A DNA stretch of 64,000 nucleotides from Blautia sp. SC05B48 (GTDB lineage: Bacteria; Bacillota; Clostridia; Lachnospirales; Lachnospiraceae), in the NCBI RefSeq assembly GCF_005848555.1, contig NZ_CP040518.1, forward strand, positions 2,479,001 through 2,543,000. Reading direction: 5' to 3'. A model generated the notes under the pieces. That model worked only from the letters and a program-made list of their open reading frames with translations. It had not been told where the DNA came from and made no database searches. Positions 17,391 through 26,889 of the stretch are shown piece after piece. The first letter of the stretch is position 1, and each line of letters opens with the position of its first letter. Both the position numbers and the translations under genes were made by a program.

Positions 17391-18041
17391 ATGAGTTTTA
17401 GTGTAATGCTCCAGCAGCTGGCAGGAGGAATGCTGGTCTCTATTGAGATCTTTTTTGTAACCTTGCTGTTTTCTCTGCCGCTGGGACTTCTGATCTGTTT
17501 TGGCAGAATGTCCAGAAACAAAGTGATCCGTACCATTGTATCCGGGTACATATCCATCATGAGAGGAACGCCGCTGATGCTGCAGCTGATGGTTGTATAT
17601 TTCGGCCCTTATTTTATCTTCGGGATCCGTATTTCCATGGGATATAGTCTGATCGCTGTATTTATCGCATTTGCCATCAACTATGCAGCCTACTTTGCAG
17701 AAATCTACCGCGGCGGCATTGAATCCATGCCGGTGGGACAGTATGAAGCTGCAAAGATCCTTGGATACAATAAGGTACAGACATTTTTCCGCATCATCCT
17801 TCCACAGGTGATCAAGAGGATTTTGCCGTCTATTACGAATGAGGTCATTACGCTGGTCAAGGATACTTCCCTTGCGTTTGTTGTGGCAGTTGCGGAGATG
17901 TTTACCATTGCCAAGCAGATCGCAAGTGCACAGACAACAATGATGCCATTTGTGATCGCTGCGATATTTTATTATGTGTTCAACCTGATCGTGGCTGTTG
18001 TGATGCAGAAGGTTGAGAAAAGTATGAATTACTACCGCTAA
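17391..18041 (+). CDS. Amino-acid ABC transporter permease
   Basis: HisM/GlnP-type permease of about 216 aa with five predicted membrane segments. The EAA loop YEAAKILGYNKVQTFFRIIL contacts the ATPase. The segment SIMRGTPLMLQLMVVYFGPY is typical of the polar amino-acid permease subfamily. ATG 17391 has AGGAGG at 17379-17384. It works with the binding protein upstream and the ATPase 21 bp downstream. Confidence 0.92.
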   Translation: MSFSVMLQQLAGGMLVSIEIFFVTLLFSLPLGLLICFGRMSRNKVIRTIVSGYISIMRGTPLMLQLMVVYFGPYFIFGIRISMGYSLIAVFIAFAINYAAYFAEIYRGGIESMPVGQYEAAKILGYNKVQTFFRIILPQVIKRILPSITNEVITLVKDTSLAFVVAVAEMFTIAKQIASAQTTMMPFVIAAIFYYVFNLIVAVVMQKVEKSMNYYR

Positions 18042-18062
18042 CCGGAATGGAGAGTATAAAAT

Positions 18063-18755
18063 ATGAAATTATTTGAAATGAAACATATCAAAAAAAGCTT
18101 TGACGGACTGGAAGTTCTCAAAGATATCTCTCTTGACGTGGAAGAGGGAGAAGTTTTAAGTATCATCGGTCCTTCCGGTTCCGGCAAGTCAACCATCCTG
18201 CGTTGTGCCACAGGACTTGAGACGCCGGACAGCGGCGAGATCATCAAAAACGGTGATGTGGGACTGGTGTTCCAGCAGTTCAATCTGTTTCCGCATTTTT
18301 CCGTACTGAAAAATATAGTGGATGCACCTTTGAAGGTGCAGAAGAGAAAGAAAGATGAGGTTTACGCCCAGGCAAGAAGCCTTCTTAAGAAAATGGGCCT
18401 TGCAGACAAGGAGAAGGCATATCCTTTTCAGCTTTCCGGAGGACAGCAGCAGCGAGTTTCCATTGCCCGTGCGCTCTGTATGAATCCGAAGATCCTGTTT
18501 TTTGATGAACCTACATCTGCACTTGACCCGGAGCTGACCGGTGAGATCCTGAAGGTTATCAAGGATCTTGCTCAGGAGCATATTACCATGGTGATCGTTA
18601 CTCATGAAATGAATTTTGCAAGAGATATTTCCGACCGTATCATCTTTATGGATAAGGGTGTGATCGCAGTGGAGGGAACGCCGCAGGAGGTATTTTCTTC
18701 CGAAAATGGCAGAATGAAGGAATTTTTGGGAAAATTCCATCAGGGTATGGAGTAA
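18063..18755 (+). CDS. Amino-acid ABC transporter ATP-binding protein
   Basis: GlnQ/HisP-type ATPase, 230 aa. Walker A is GPSGSGKST, the Q-loop is [14 protein letters not shown], the signature is LSGGQQQR, Walker B is [12 protein letters not shown] and the switch is VTHEM. It energises the permease above. All expected catalytic residues are present. Confidence 0.95.
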   Translation: MKLFEMKHIKKSFDGLEVLKDISLDVEEGEVLSIIGPSGSGKSTILRCATGLETPDSGEIIKNGDVGLVFQQFNLFPHFSVLKNIVDAPLKVQKRKKDEVYAQARSLLKKMGLADKEKAYPFQLSGGQQQRVSIARALCMNPKILFFDEPTSALDPELTGEILKVIKDLAQEHITMVIVTHEMNFARDISDRIIFMDKGVIAVEGTPQEVFSSENGRMKEFLGKFHQGME

Positions 18756-18762
18756 CAAACGG

Positions 18763-18791
18763 TTGCTTTTAAAGAGGCAATGTTATATAAT
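18763..18791 (+). promoter_or_regulatory. Putative sigma-A promoter of purB
   Basis: TTGCTT (18763-18768), a 17-nt spacer and TATAAT (18786-18791). The leader then holds a small stem CCGGGC (18817-18822)/GCCCGG (18848-18853). It does not resemble a purine riboswitch. Confidence 0.6.
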
Positions 18792-18876
18792 TTCAAGAGG
18801 CGTGAATTAACCAGAACCGGGCAGATAACGGATCTTTCGCCATTCCGGCCCGGAGGTATGTGATCAGGAGGTAGTA

Positions 18877-20310
18877 ATGAATACAGACAGATATGTTAGC
18901 CCGCTGTCAGAGCGGTATGCAAGTAAAGAGATGCAGTATATTTTTTCTCCGGACATGAAGTTCCGCACATGGAGAAAGCTGTGGATCGCACTTGCTGAGA
19001 CGGAACGTGAGCTTGGCCTTAACATTACCCAGGAGCAGATCGACGAAATGAAGGCTCATGCGGATGATATCAATTATGATGTGGCTAAGGAGCGTGAGCG
19101 TCAGGTTCGCCATGATGTAATGTCTCACGTGTATGCGTTTGGCGTACAGTGCCCGAAGGCAAAAGGCATCATCCATCTGGGAGCAACCTCTTGTTATGTA
19201 GGAGATAATACGGATATCATCGTTATGACAGAGGCGCTGAAGCTTGTCCGCAAGAAACTTGTGAACGTGGTCGCAGAGCTTTCCAAGTTTGCAGCGAAGT
19301 ATAAGGACCAGCCAACTCTGGCGTTTACTCATTTCCAGCCGGCACAGCCGACAACCGTAGGTAAGAGAGCAACTCTCTGGACTCAGGAATTCCTGATGGA
19401 TCTTGAGGACCTTGAGTATGTATTAAGCACTATGAAGCTTCTTGGCTCCAAGGGAACAACCGGTACACAGGCTAGCTTCTTGGAACTTTTTGACGGGGAT
19501 CAGGAGACCATCGACAAGATCGATCCGATGATCGCAGAGAAGATGGGATTCAGATCCTGTTATCCGGTTTCCGGACAGACCTATTCCAGAAAGGTTGATA
19601 CCCGTGTGCTGAATATCCTTGCGGGAATCGCTGCAAGTGCACATAAGATGTCCAACGATATCCGTCTTCTTCAGCATCTGAAGGAAGTAGAGGAGCCATT
19701 TGAGAAATCCCAGATTGGATCTTCCGCTATGGCATATAAGAGAAATCCGATGAGAAGTGAGAGAATCGCTTCCCTGTCCAGATATGTGATGATCGATGCA
19801 CTGAACCCGGCGATCACATCTGCAACACAGTGGTTTGAGAGAACTCTGGACGACTCTGCAAACAAACGTCTCAGCGTTCCGGAAGGATTCCTTGCGATCG
19901 ACGGAATCTTGGATCTCTGCCTCAATGTTGTAGACGGACTGGTTGTTTATCCGAAGGTTATCGAGAAGAGACTGATGTCTGAGCTTCCATTTATGGCAAC
20001 TGAGAATATCATGATGGATGCAGTTAAGGCAGGCGGAGACCGTCAGGAGCTTCATGAACGTATCCGTGAGCTTTCCATGGAAGCAGGCAAGAACGTGAAG
20101 GTAGAGGGTAAAGATAACAATCTTCTTGAGCTGATCGCTGCGGATCCGGCATTTAACCTGACTCTTGAGGATCTTCAGAAATCCATGGATCCGTCCAGAT
20201 ATACAGGACGTGCCAAAGAGCAGACAGAGGCATTTATCGCCAATGTGGTACAGCCGGTTCTGGATGCACATAAGGATCTGCTTGGCGTTAAGGTTGAGAT
20301 CAACGTATAA
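18877..20310 (+). CDS. purB: Adenylosuccinate lyase
   Basis: Fumarase/aspartase-superfamily lyase catalysing two steps of purine synthesis: SAICAR to AICAR, and adenylosuccinate to AMP. The 477-aa protein has the signature loop SSAMAYKRNPMRSE with the catalytic Ser. It has the conserved GATSCYVGDN and THFQPAQPTTVGKRA stretches. AGGAGGTAGTA precedes the ATG. It is followed by purA, giving a local IMP-to-AMP branch. Confidence 0.96.
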   Translation: MNTDRYVSPLSERYASKEMQYIFSPDMKFRTWRKLWIALAETERELGLNITQEQIDEMKAHADDINYDVAKERERQVRHDVMSHVYAFGVQCPKAKGIIHLGATSCYVGDNTDIIVMTEALKLVRKKLVNVVAELSKFAAKYKDQPTLAFTHFQPAQPTTVGKRATLWTQEFLMDLEDLEYVLSTMKLLGSKGTTGTQASFLELFDGDQETIDKIDPMIAEKMGFRSCYPVSGQTYSRKVDTRVLNILAGIAASAHKMSNDIRLLQHLKEVEEPFEKSQIGSSAMAYKRNPMRSERIASLSRYVMIDALNPAITSATQWFERTLDDSANKRLSVPEGFLAIDGILDLCLNVVDGLVVYPKVIEKRLMSELPFMATENIMMDAVKAGGDRQELHERIRELSMEAGKNVKVEGKDNNLLELIAADPAFNLTLEDLQKSMDPSRYTGRAKEQTEAFIANVVQPVLDAHKDLLGVKVEINV

Positions 20311-20431
20311 TTCCAAGATGTTATAAACATTAAGAAATGAACACAGACAGGAATGACGTGTCTCTGTGTATTACAGGCAGAGAACATGTCGTTCCGAATA
20401 ATAGAGAAAGACACAAGGAGGAAACTGTGTT

Positions 20432-21706
20432 ATGGTAACTGCAGTAGTAGGAGCAAACTGGGGAGATGAAGGTAAAGGCAAGATCACTGACATGCTTGCT
20501 GAGAAAGCCGATATCATCGTAAGATTTCAGGGTGGAGCCAATGCGGGCCACACCATCGTAAATGATTACGGTAAATTCGCACTTCATACACTTCCGTCAG
20601 GTGTGTTTTACGGACATACAACAAGTGTCATCGGAAACGGTGTTGCACTGAACATTCCGGTATTCTTCAAGGAGTACAACGAAGTAGTAGGCCGTGGAGT
20701 ACCGGCACCGAAGATCCTGATCTCCAACAGAGCACAGATGGTAATGTCTTACCACATTCTGTTCGATCAGTATGAAGAGGAGCGTCTTGGCGGCAAGGCT
20801 TTCGGTTCCACAAAATCCGGAATCGCTCCGTTCTATTCTGACAAATATGCAAAGATCGGCTTCCAGGTAAGTGAGCTTTTTGATGAGGAAGCACTGAAAG
20901 AGAAGGTTGTACGTATCTGCGAGACCAAGAACGTAACACTTGAGCATCTCTATCATAAGCCTCTTCTGAAACCGGAAGATATCATGAATGAGCTGATGGA
21001 ATACAAGAAGATGGTTGAGCCATACGTATGCGACGTATCTCTCTATCTCTGGAATGCACTGAAAGAGGGAAAACAGGTTCTTCTTGAGGGACAGCTCGGA
21101 ACTCTGAAAGACCCGGATCACGGAATCTATCCGATGGTTACATCCTCTTCCACACTGGCTGCTTATGGTGCCATCGGTGCAGGCCTGCCTCCATATGAGA
21201 TCAAGAAGGTCGTAACCGTATGCAAAGCTTACTCCAGTGCAGTTGGAGCAGGTGCATTCGTTTCTGAAATCTTCGGCGAGGAAGCAGATGAGCTGAGAAA
21301 ACGTGGCGGTGACGGTGGTGAGTTCGGTGCTACTACAGGCCGTCCGAGACGTATGGGATGGTTCGACTGTGTTGCATCCAAATACGGATGCCGTCTCCAG
21401 GGAGCTACAGACGTTGCTTTTACAGTACTGGATGTTCTGGGATATCTGGATGAGATCCCGGTTTGCACAGGCTATGAGATCGACGGAGAGGTGACAACAG
21501 AATTCCCGACAACTGTGCAGCTTGAGAAAGCAAAACCGGTTATTGAGAAGCTTCCGGGATGGAAATGCGATATCCGTGGAATCAAAAAATATGAGGATCT
21601 TCCGGAGAACTGCAGAAAATATGTAGAGTTCGTAGAAAAACATATTGGATTCCCGATCACAATGATCTCTAACGGACCAGGAAGAAACGACATCATTTAC
21701 AGATAA
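20432..21706 (+). CDS. purA: Adenylosuccinate synthetase
   Basis: GTP-dependent enzyme that joins IMP and aspartate, 424 aa (normal length). The GTP/IMP loop is NWGDEGKGKITDML; GGANAGHTIV holds the catalytic His, and the TTGRPRRMGWFD and SNGPGRNDII segments are present. It forms a purB-purA pair with 121 bp between them. AAGGAGGAAACTGTGTT precedes the ATG. Confidence 0.97.
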   Translation: MVTAVVGANWGDEGKGKITDMLAEKADIIVRFQGGANAGHTIVNDYGKFALHTLPSGVFYGHTTSVIGNGVALNIPVFFKEYNEVVGRGVPAPKILISNRAQMVMSYHILFDQYEEERLGGKAFGSTKSGIAPFYSDKYAKIGFQVSELFDEEALKEKVVRICETKNVTLEHLYHKPLLKPEDIMNELMEYKKMVEPYVCDVSLYLWNALKEGKQVLLEGQLGTLKDPDHGIYPMVTSSSTLAAYGAIGAGLPPYEIKKVVTVCKAYSSAVGAGAFVSEIFGEEADELRKRGGDGGEFGATTGRPRRMGWFDCVASKYGCRLQGATDVAFTVLDVLGYLDEIPVCTGYEIDGEVTTEFPTTVQLEKAKPVIEKLPGWKCDIRGIKKYEDLPENCRKYVEFVEKHIGFPITMISNGPGRNDIIYR

Positions 21707-21741
21707 TTATTTTTACAGAATCAGGATTATGACAACAGGAA

Positions 21742-21774
21742 GCGCCGGGGAAGAATTTCTCCGGCGCCCTTTTG
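21742..21774 (+). terminator. Terminator after purA
   Basis: GCGCCGGGGAA (21742-21752) pairs with TTCTCCGGCGC (21757-21767) through an 11-bp stem with one G-U and a GAAT loop. CCCTTTTG follows. Confidence 0.85.
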
Positions 21775-21840
21775 TTTCAAAGAGATATTCAGTTAAAATA
21801 ACAGATAGAATAGCGGATGTATCATGTGAAAGGAAGCTCA

Positions 21841-22662
21841 ATGAAAAATTTTAAAAGAATCGCAGCACTTGCAGGTGTTGTCATATTACTTCTTATATTC
21901 TGCCTTCCAATGGCATTTGCCTGGGGAAGCAGTGAAAACGCCCAGGCTTTGTTCCGGGGGGCTTTTGCGGCAGCAGTTCTGGTACCGATCGTAGCGTATG
22001 TTTTCTGGATGGCGTACCGGATCTGGGGAAATAAGAAGCCGAGAGAGGATGAAAACCGTATGATCGAGAATATTATTTTTGATGTGGGAAATGTGCTGAT
22101 GGGCTATGACTGGGAAGAGTATCTTCGGAGCTATGACTTCCCGGAAGAAAAGTATCAGAAAATCGCAGATGCAGTATTTCGAAACCCGATCTGGGAGGAA
22201 CAGGACCGTGGACAGCATGAGGAGTCCTGGTATGTAGATAAATTTGTGGAAAGTGCACCGGAATATGAAGCAGATATCCGTGAGGTGGTACGACGTGATC
22301 CGGAGTGTATGCATCTGTATGATTATGCGGAAACCTGGGTGAAATATCTCAAAAATCAGGGATATCATCTCTATGTCCTTTCCAACTACGGAACTTATAT
22401 GCTGGATCGTACAAAGCAGGATATGTCTTTTCTGAAATATATGGACGGAGTGGTATTTTCCTGTGATGTGCAGCAGATCAAGCCTGAGGTGGATATTTAC
22501 AAAACACTTCTGAAGCGTTACAGCCTGAAACCGGAGAAATCGGTATTTCTGGATGATCGTGCCGTGAACTGTGAGGGAGCCGGAAAAGCCGGTATCCATA
22601 CCATTCAGTTTGAGAATCTGAAGCAGGCGGCGAAGGCGCTTGAGAAGCTTGGTGTGAAATGA
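21841..22662 (+). CDS. HAD-family hydrolase with an N-terminal membrane anchor
   Basis: About 273 aa. Residues 1-70 hold two hydrophobic segments (ALAGVVILLLIFCLPMAFAW and FAAAVLVPIVAYVFWMAYRI) followed by a charged linker. The rest is an IA-subfamily haloacid dehalogenase. Motif I is IFDVGNVLM (nucleophile Asp), motif II is VLSNYG, the motif III Lys is in QIKPE, and motif IV is VFLDDRAVNC. Stand-alone relatives begin at the internal MIENIIFDVG, so this looks like a fused membrane segment. ATG 21841 is chosen because AAGGAAG lies 6 bases upstream. Substrate unknown. Confidence 0.8.
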   Translation: MKNFKRIAALAGVVILLLIFCLPMAFAWGSSENAQALFRGAFAAAVLVPIVAYVFWMAYRIWGNKKPREDENRMIENIIFDVGNVLMGYDWEEYLRSYDFPEEKYQKIADAVFRNPIWEEQDRGQHEESWYVDKFVESAPEYEADIREVVRRDPECMHLYDYAETWVKYLKNQGYHLYVLSNYGTYMLDRTKQDMSFLKYMDGVVFSCDVQQIKPEVDIYKTLLKRYSLKPEKSVFLDDRAVNCEGAGKAGIHTIQFENLKQAAKALEKLGVK

Positions 22663-22684
22663 CCTTCAGTGTGAAAAGAGAAAC

Positions 22685-22722
22685 GCAGAGGACCTGCACC
22701 ATCGCGAAGCCCTCTGCATTTT
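22685..22722 (+). terminator. Terminator after the HAD gene
   Basis: GCAGAGG (22685-22691) pairs with CCTCTGC (22711-22717), followed by ATTTTAAA. The loop contains the ATCGCGAAGC core seen in the dispersed repeats. Confidence 0.6.
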
Positions 22723-22785
22723 AAAGGGGAGGATATGATAAGTATATCCCGGAACGGCATCTGTTATACAGAAAATATATAAGAT

Positions 22786-23838
22786 TTATTCCCTGTTCTT
22801 CTTCCGGTATTCACCAGGAGTCATTCCATATGCTTTTTTAAAAGTACGCATAAAATGTTCCGGACTTTCATATCCTACAAGTTCGCAGATCGCAAGATTG
22901 CTGAGAGATGTTTCGCGCAGGGCGCGGCATGCCTGGTCCAGCTTGATATCCCGGATGATCTGCAAAAACGTGCGCCCGGTACTCTCTCTGATCAGAGTAC
23001 TGAAGTGAGAAATACTGTAGCCAAAATGCCTCGCAGCGTCACGTAAAGTGACGCTTTGATAGTTGCAGTTCAGGTAGTTTAGGATTTCCGTCACAGACTT
23101 CCCGGTGCTGTTCTTTGTAAGGATGGATTCAATATCATTTTCGTGAAAACGCAGCAGCATGGCCCAGAACATGACCAGCATGGAGTTGAGAAAGGTGCAG
23201 CTGTATTTGGCGTGGCCGAGATATTCGATATAGAGATTTTCCAGCATGTCATGGATCTGTGCATCATTTCCACTGTGAAAGATCAGATAATTTCCCACGG
23301 TCTTGCGGTACAGCACATGGGCAAAAAACTGCGTCAGGGCACTGTCTGCCGTCAGTGACTGGAAGAATGTGGACTGAAAGGTGGAGCTACGTACCAGAAT
23401 ATTAAAAGCAACACTGTCATCAAAGATCCCCACACTGTGAGTGGTATGCGGTGGGATGATACAGATATCTCCGGTATGCAAAGTGTGTTCAATCCCCTGT
23501 ATCGTAGTGTGGGCAGTTCCGTCATACAGACAGAGAATCTCAAAAAATTCATGTTCATGGGGAAAAACAGGGGTATAGCGGTAATGCTTGGAAAGCACGA
23601 TATTGCCATTTATATCATGAAAAAGATCGGTTTCTTTCATATAGGGATACCAGGCTTCGGTCTGAAGCTCCGGTACATAAAGCCGGTGTTCATAAATCTT
23701 TTTACGGTCCAGTGTCAGGCAATATTCATGAAAAGTCTCCGGATGTTCCTTCTCCTGCAGATAAAGTGTCTTATAAAAAGTCTCATCGTCGTTGTAGGAA
23801 TAAATATATTTCTGAAATTCTTCTCTGGTAAGCTTCAT
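22786..23838 (-). CDS. AraC-family regulator next to GH78 gene 1
   Basis: About 350 aa. An N-terminal cupin-like sensor (FPHEHEFFEILCLYDGTAHT and HTGDICIIPPHTTHSV) is followed by a C-terminal AraC double HTH (LRDAARHFGYSISHFSTLIR, CELVGYESPEHFMRTFKKAY). The ATG at 23838 follows AAAGAGGAC on the minus strand; an upstream in-frame ATG at 23901 has no good site. It is divergent from the GH78 gene at 24014 and very probably controls it in response to a rhamnose-containing sugar (inference). It resembles the AraC gene at 32185. Confidence 0.88.
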   Translation of the reverse strand: MKLTREEFQKYIYSYNDDETFYKTLYLQEKEHPETFHEYCLTLDRKKIYEHRLYVPELQTEAWYPYMKETDLFHDINGNIVLSKHYRYTPVFPHEHEFFEILCLYDGTAHTTIQGIEHTLHTGDICIIPPHTTHSVGIFDDSVAFNILVRSSTFQSTFFQSLTADSALTQFFAHVLYRKTVGNYLIFHSGNDAQIHDMLENLYIEYLGHAKYSCTFLNSMLVMFWAMLLRFHENDIESILTKNSTGKSVTEILNYLNCNYQSVTLRDAARHFGYSISHFSTLIRESTGRTFLQIIRDIKLDQACRALRETSLSNLAICELVGYESPEHFMRTFKKAYGMTPGEYRKKNRE

Positions 23839-24013
23839 GACTGTCCTCTTTCCATGTAACTTTTTCATAACAGGTGAGTAAAGTATATCATAATCACCCA
23901 AAAAAACATCAGTGTTTTATAAAAAAAATCACAATTGGAAGAAAAAGTGAAAAAGTGTATAGTAATGCAGAAAGAATCATCGAAGAACTGGATGAAAGGA
24001 GAATATCCATATA

Positions 24014-25582
24014 ATGGCAGAGGTAAGTATTGATCTTAATATGGTCCGTGTGACCAATGAGGATTTTGTAAAAAAAGCAGAAGCATGTACACCGGAGTTA
24101 CTGAAAACGGTAGTTCATCCGGTTTCTATTGTAGACATCGTAAAAACAGAGGAGGTCTATCCGGAGGTTCACAAAAAGGATGAGATCAAAAATCTTTCAG
24201 GCTATCATCTTGCAAAGGGAGACAAGATCTGTCTGGATTTTGGAGATCATCAGGTAGGATACGTGACCCTGAAGCTGAACTCTGTAGGAAGTCCTCAGGA
24301 CGCACCGGCATTTTTTAGATTGAAGTTCGGAGAGATCGCCAAGGAGATGACCGAGGATTCTGCAGACTATGACGGATGGATCAGCAGAAGCTGGATACAG
24401 GAAGAATTTATCCATATCGATGTTCTTCCGGCAGAACTGAAGCTTCCGAGAAGATATGCCTTCCGTTATATGGAGATCGAAGCTATAGACACTTCCATGA
24501 AATGGCAGATGGTAGTGGAAGATGTATTCTGTACCAGTGTTTCTTCTGTCAGAATGGAAGATGTGAAGCCGGTGGAAAGTGAGGATGAAGTGATCCGCAG
24601 ACTGGATCGTGTCAGTCTTCGTACCCTGCAAAACTGCATGCAGACCGTATTTGAGGACGGCCCCAAGAGAGACCGCCGTCTGTGGCTTGGAGATTTAAGA
24701 CTTCAGGCGCTTGCAAATTATGAGACATTCCACAACATGGAGCTGGTAAAAAGATGCCTGTATCTGTTTGCAGGCCAGACAAAGGACAATGGACAGGTAA
24801 GTGCCTGCCTTTTCACAGAACCGAAATTTATTGTGGATGATACCTTCCTTCTGGATTACTCTATGTTCTTCGGAGCAGCCCTCTGTGACTACTACGAAGC
24901 ATCCGGTGACAAGGAGGCCTTAAAGGATTTAAGTGCCTGTGCATACCGTCAGATGGAGATCGCAAAAGAGCAGTTCGATGAAAACGGACTTATGAAAAAC
25001 GGAGATGGTTTCTGGGGCTTTATCGACTGGACAGAGGGTCTGAACAAACAGAGTGCAATGCAGGGTGTTTATATCTACTGTGCGAAGAAAGTACAGAAGA
25101 TCGCAGAACTTCTCGGAGATATGGAAAAAGCAGAAGAACTGAAAAAAGAGGCTGAGGCAAAAACAGCGTCTGCAAAAAAATATCTTTTTGATGAAGAGAG
25201 CGGGCTGTTCGTCAGTGGCGACGAAAAACAGATCAACTATGCAAGTCAGGTATGGATGATCCTGGCGGAAGCAGTCAGCGGCGAAGAAGGAGCAGAAATA
25301 CTGGATCGTCTGGTGGAACTGAAGCCGGAAAAGGGAATGGTTTCTCCGTATATGAACCATCATTTTGTGGAAGCACTTCTGCTGTGTGGTAAAAAAGACC
25401 AGGCAATGAAATATATGAAATATTACTGGGGCGGAATGATAAACCACGGTGCGGATACATTCTGGGAGCTTTATAATCCTGAAAATCCTGCAGAATCTCC
25501 ATATGGAAGCAGCATTGTCAACAGTTACTGCCACGCATGGAGCTGCACTCCGACTTATCTTCTCAGAAAATATTTTAACTGA
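24014..25582 (+). CDS. GH78 alpha-L-rhamnosidase-like protein, short form
   Basis: A 522-aa cytosolic protein. A beta-sandwich at about residues 60-170 (LDFGDHQVGYVTLKLNSVGS) precedes an (alpha/alpha)6 catalytic-type domain. The GH78 hallmark region reads FEDGPKRDRRLWLGDLR; the Glu found in typical rhamnosidases (DCPQRDER) is Arg here. The later WEL segment (TFWELYNPENP) keeps the expected general-base Glu. It may act on an unusual rhamnoside or be non-canonical. Short length, no signal peptide and a divergent AraC gene suggest an intracellular oligosaccharide enzyme. Confidence 0.8.
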   Translation: MAEVSIDLNMVRVTNEDFVKKAEACTPELLKTVVHPVSIVDIVKTEEVYPEVHKKDEIKNLSGYHLAKGDKICLDFGDHQVGYVTLKLNSVGSPQDAPAFFRLKFGEIAKEMTEDSADYDGWISRSWIQEEFIHIDVLPAELKLPRRYAFRYMEIEAIDTSMKWQMVVEDVFCTSVSSVRMEDVKPVESEDEVIRRLDRVSLRTLQNCMQTVFEDGPKRDRRLWLGDLRLQALANYETFHNMELVKRCLYLFAGQTKDNGQVSACLFTEPKFIVDDTFLLDYSMFFGAALCDYYEASGDKEALKDLSACAYRQMEIAKEQFDENGLMKNGDGFWGFIDWTEGLNKQSAMQGVYIYCAKKVQKIAELLGDMEKAEELKKEAEAKTASAKKYLFDEESGLFVSGDEKQINYASQVWMILAEAVSGEEGAEILDRLVELKPEKGMVSPYMNHHFVEALLLCGKKDQAMKYMKYYWGGMINHGADTFWELYNPENPAESPYGSSIVNSYCHAWSCTPTYLLRKYFN

Positions 25583-25583
25583 A

Positions 25584-25682
25584 GCAGGTAAGTCCCCTGC
25601 GGGGGGGCGCGAATTTATGCGATCAGCATAAATTCTGTGCATCGCGAAGCGTGTTATTGAGAACGGAGTGAACAGTAACTCA
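25584..25682. repeat. Copy B of the dispersed palindromic repeat
   Basis: Starts just after the GH78 gene 1 stop. It shares AGGTAA.GTCCC with copy C at its left end. A perfect 10-bp stem follows, GAATTTATGC (25611-25620) and GCATAAATTC (25626-25635) around GATCA, and then the common ATCGCGAAGCGTGTTA block. The final part again contains a GTTA..TAAC pairing. The rest of the 237-bp gap to the next gene (25683-25819) shows no gene. Confidence 0.85.
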
Positions 25683-25819
25683 GTGTGATAAAATAACTCG
25701 GATATGAAACAGATATATTTGATTTCTTCGCCAAAAGATGATATAATAAGTAGAAATTGCGAAGCGGAATATAAATCTCCGTCTTATTTATCTAAAATTT
25801 TGGAAAAGAGGATCAGACA

Positions 25820-26329
25820 ATGAGCGATATGACAATTCTTGAGCAGTGGCGTTCCATTGCTTATAATCAGAATGCAGATAAGAATAAGCTTCAGCGCTTC
25901 TGGGCAAATTATTTTAACATTGAAAAGAATATTTATGAGCAGCTTCTTGAGAACCCGGATGAGGTTGTTTCCGGAACTGTAAAAGAGCTTGCTGAGAAAT
26001 ACGGTCAGGATGTTATGACTATGGTTGGTTTCCTTGACGGAATCAATGACAGTCTGAAGGTTCCGAACCCGATCGAGACCATGGATGAGAATACCAAGGT
26101 AAACCTTGCATTTGATAAAGAGGCACTCTATAAGAACATGGTAGATGCCAAGGCTGACTGGCTTTACAACCTTCCTCAGTGGGACAAGATCTTCACAGAA
26201 GAGAAAAAGAAAACTCTCTACATGGAGCAGAAGAAATCCGGCACAGTTGTGAAACCGCACAAGGTCGGAAGAAACGATCCGTGCCCATGCGGAAGCGGCA
26301 AGAAATACAAACACTGCTGCGGAAGATAA
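25820..26329 (+). CDS. SEC-C motif protein
   Basis: A 169-aa protein ending in the zinc-binding SEC-C motif [20 protein letters not shown], as at the C-terminus of SecA. The N-terminal 120 residues are helical ([20 protein letters not shown]) and match a common Clostridia SEC-C family of unknown function. It overlaps the next start (TAATG). The zinc tail could bind SecB-like partners, SecA or ribosomes; no direct evidence here. Confidence 0.85.
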   Translation: MSDMTILEQWRSIAYNQNADKNKLQRFWANYFNIEKNIYEQLLENPDEVVSGTVKELAEKYGQDVMTMVGFLDGINDSLKVPNPIETMDENTKVNLAFDKEALYKNMVDAKADWLYNLPQWDKIFTEEKKKTLYMEQKKSGTVVKPHKVGRNDPCPCGSGKKYKHCCGR

Positions 26330-26811
26330 TGAGCGTAAAGAAGAATCTGGATTACATTATCGTGTTAGGTGCCCATGTGGACGGAACACGGATGACACTT
26401 GCCCTTCTGGAACGAGCCAGAAGGGCTCTTCTTTATCTTGAAGAAAATCCGGGGACGAAAGCAGTGCTCTCCGGAGGAAAAGGTGATGGAGAAAATATTT
26501 CCGAGGCAGAGGCTATGTATCGCTATCTTACCGGTCACGGAATAGACGGGGACAGACTGATACGGGAAGAGGAATCCACCAGTACGAAAGAGAATTTGGA
26601 ATTCAGCTGCAGAAAGATTGGAAACACAGACTGTTCCGTAGGCGTGGTGACGAACAATTTTCATGTATGGAGGGGCGCGGCCATTGCGAGAAAATGTGGC
26701 TTTCGGGAAGTGATAATGGTACCTTCCCGGTATCGAAGCTGGCGTCTTTTTATCTACATTCCCCGTGAGATTCTGGCCATTATCAAAGATAAACTCATGG
26801 GAAATCTGTAG
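26329..26811 (+). CDS. YdcF/DUF218 family protein
   Basis: About 160 aa. The fold starts DYIIVLGAHVDGTRM, with AVLSGGKGDGENISEAEAMY and TNNFHVWRGAAIARKCGF, the DUF218 (YdcF/SanA) hallmarks. Some relatives bind SAM or act in envelope biology. This one lacks the usual N-terminal membrane segments, so it would be cytosolic. The ATG overlaps the SEC-C stop by TAATG. Confidence 0.85.
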   Translation: MSVKKNLDYIIVLGAHVDGTRMTLALLERARRALLYLEENPGTKAVLSGGKGDGENISEAEAMYRYLTGHGIDGDRLIREEESTSTKENLEFSCRKIGNTDCSVGVVTNNFHVWRGAAIARKCGFREVIMVPSRYRSWRLFIYIPREILAIIKDKLMGNL

Positions 26812-26842
26812 ATCTGTGCGAGAAGAGAAATCTCAAAAATTT

Positions 26843-26860
26843 TGTCAACATGAGTTGACA
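26843..26860. promoter_or_regulatory. Perfect palindrome over the thrS -35 box
   Basis: TGTCAAC-ATGA-GTTGACA, a perfect 7-4-7 inverted repeat whose right arm is the -35 hexamer of the thrS leader promoter. It could be an operator; no candidate regulator is adjacent. Confidence 0.45.
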
Positions 26861-26883
26861 AATAAAAATGCTGCGCTTATAAT
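26855..26883 (+). promoter_or_regulatory. Consensus sigma-A promoter of the thrS leader
   Basis: TTGACA (26855-26860), exactly 17 nt, and TATAAT (26878-26883). Both hexamers are consensus. Confidence 0.85.
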
Positions 26884-26889
26884 GAACCA

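Noticed and set aside
18800..18876. Possible purine riboswitch in the purB leader
   Set aside because: Only one short GC stem was found; the conserved purine-riboswitch core is not present.
20597..21643. 348-codon minus-strand frame opposite purA
   Set aside because: Antisense shadow of purA; Cys- and Leu-rich composition without recognised motifs.
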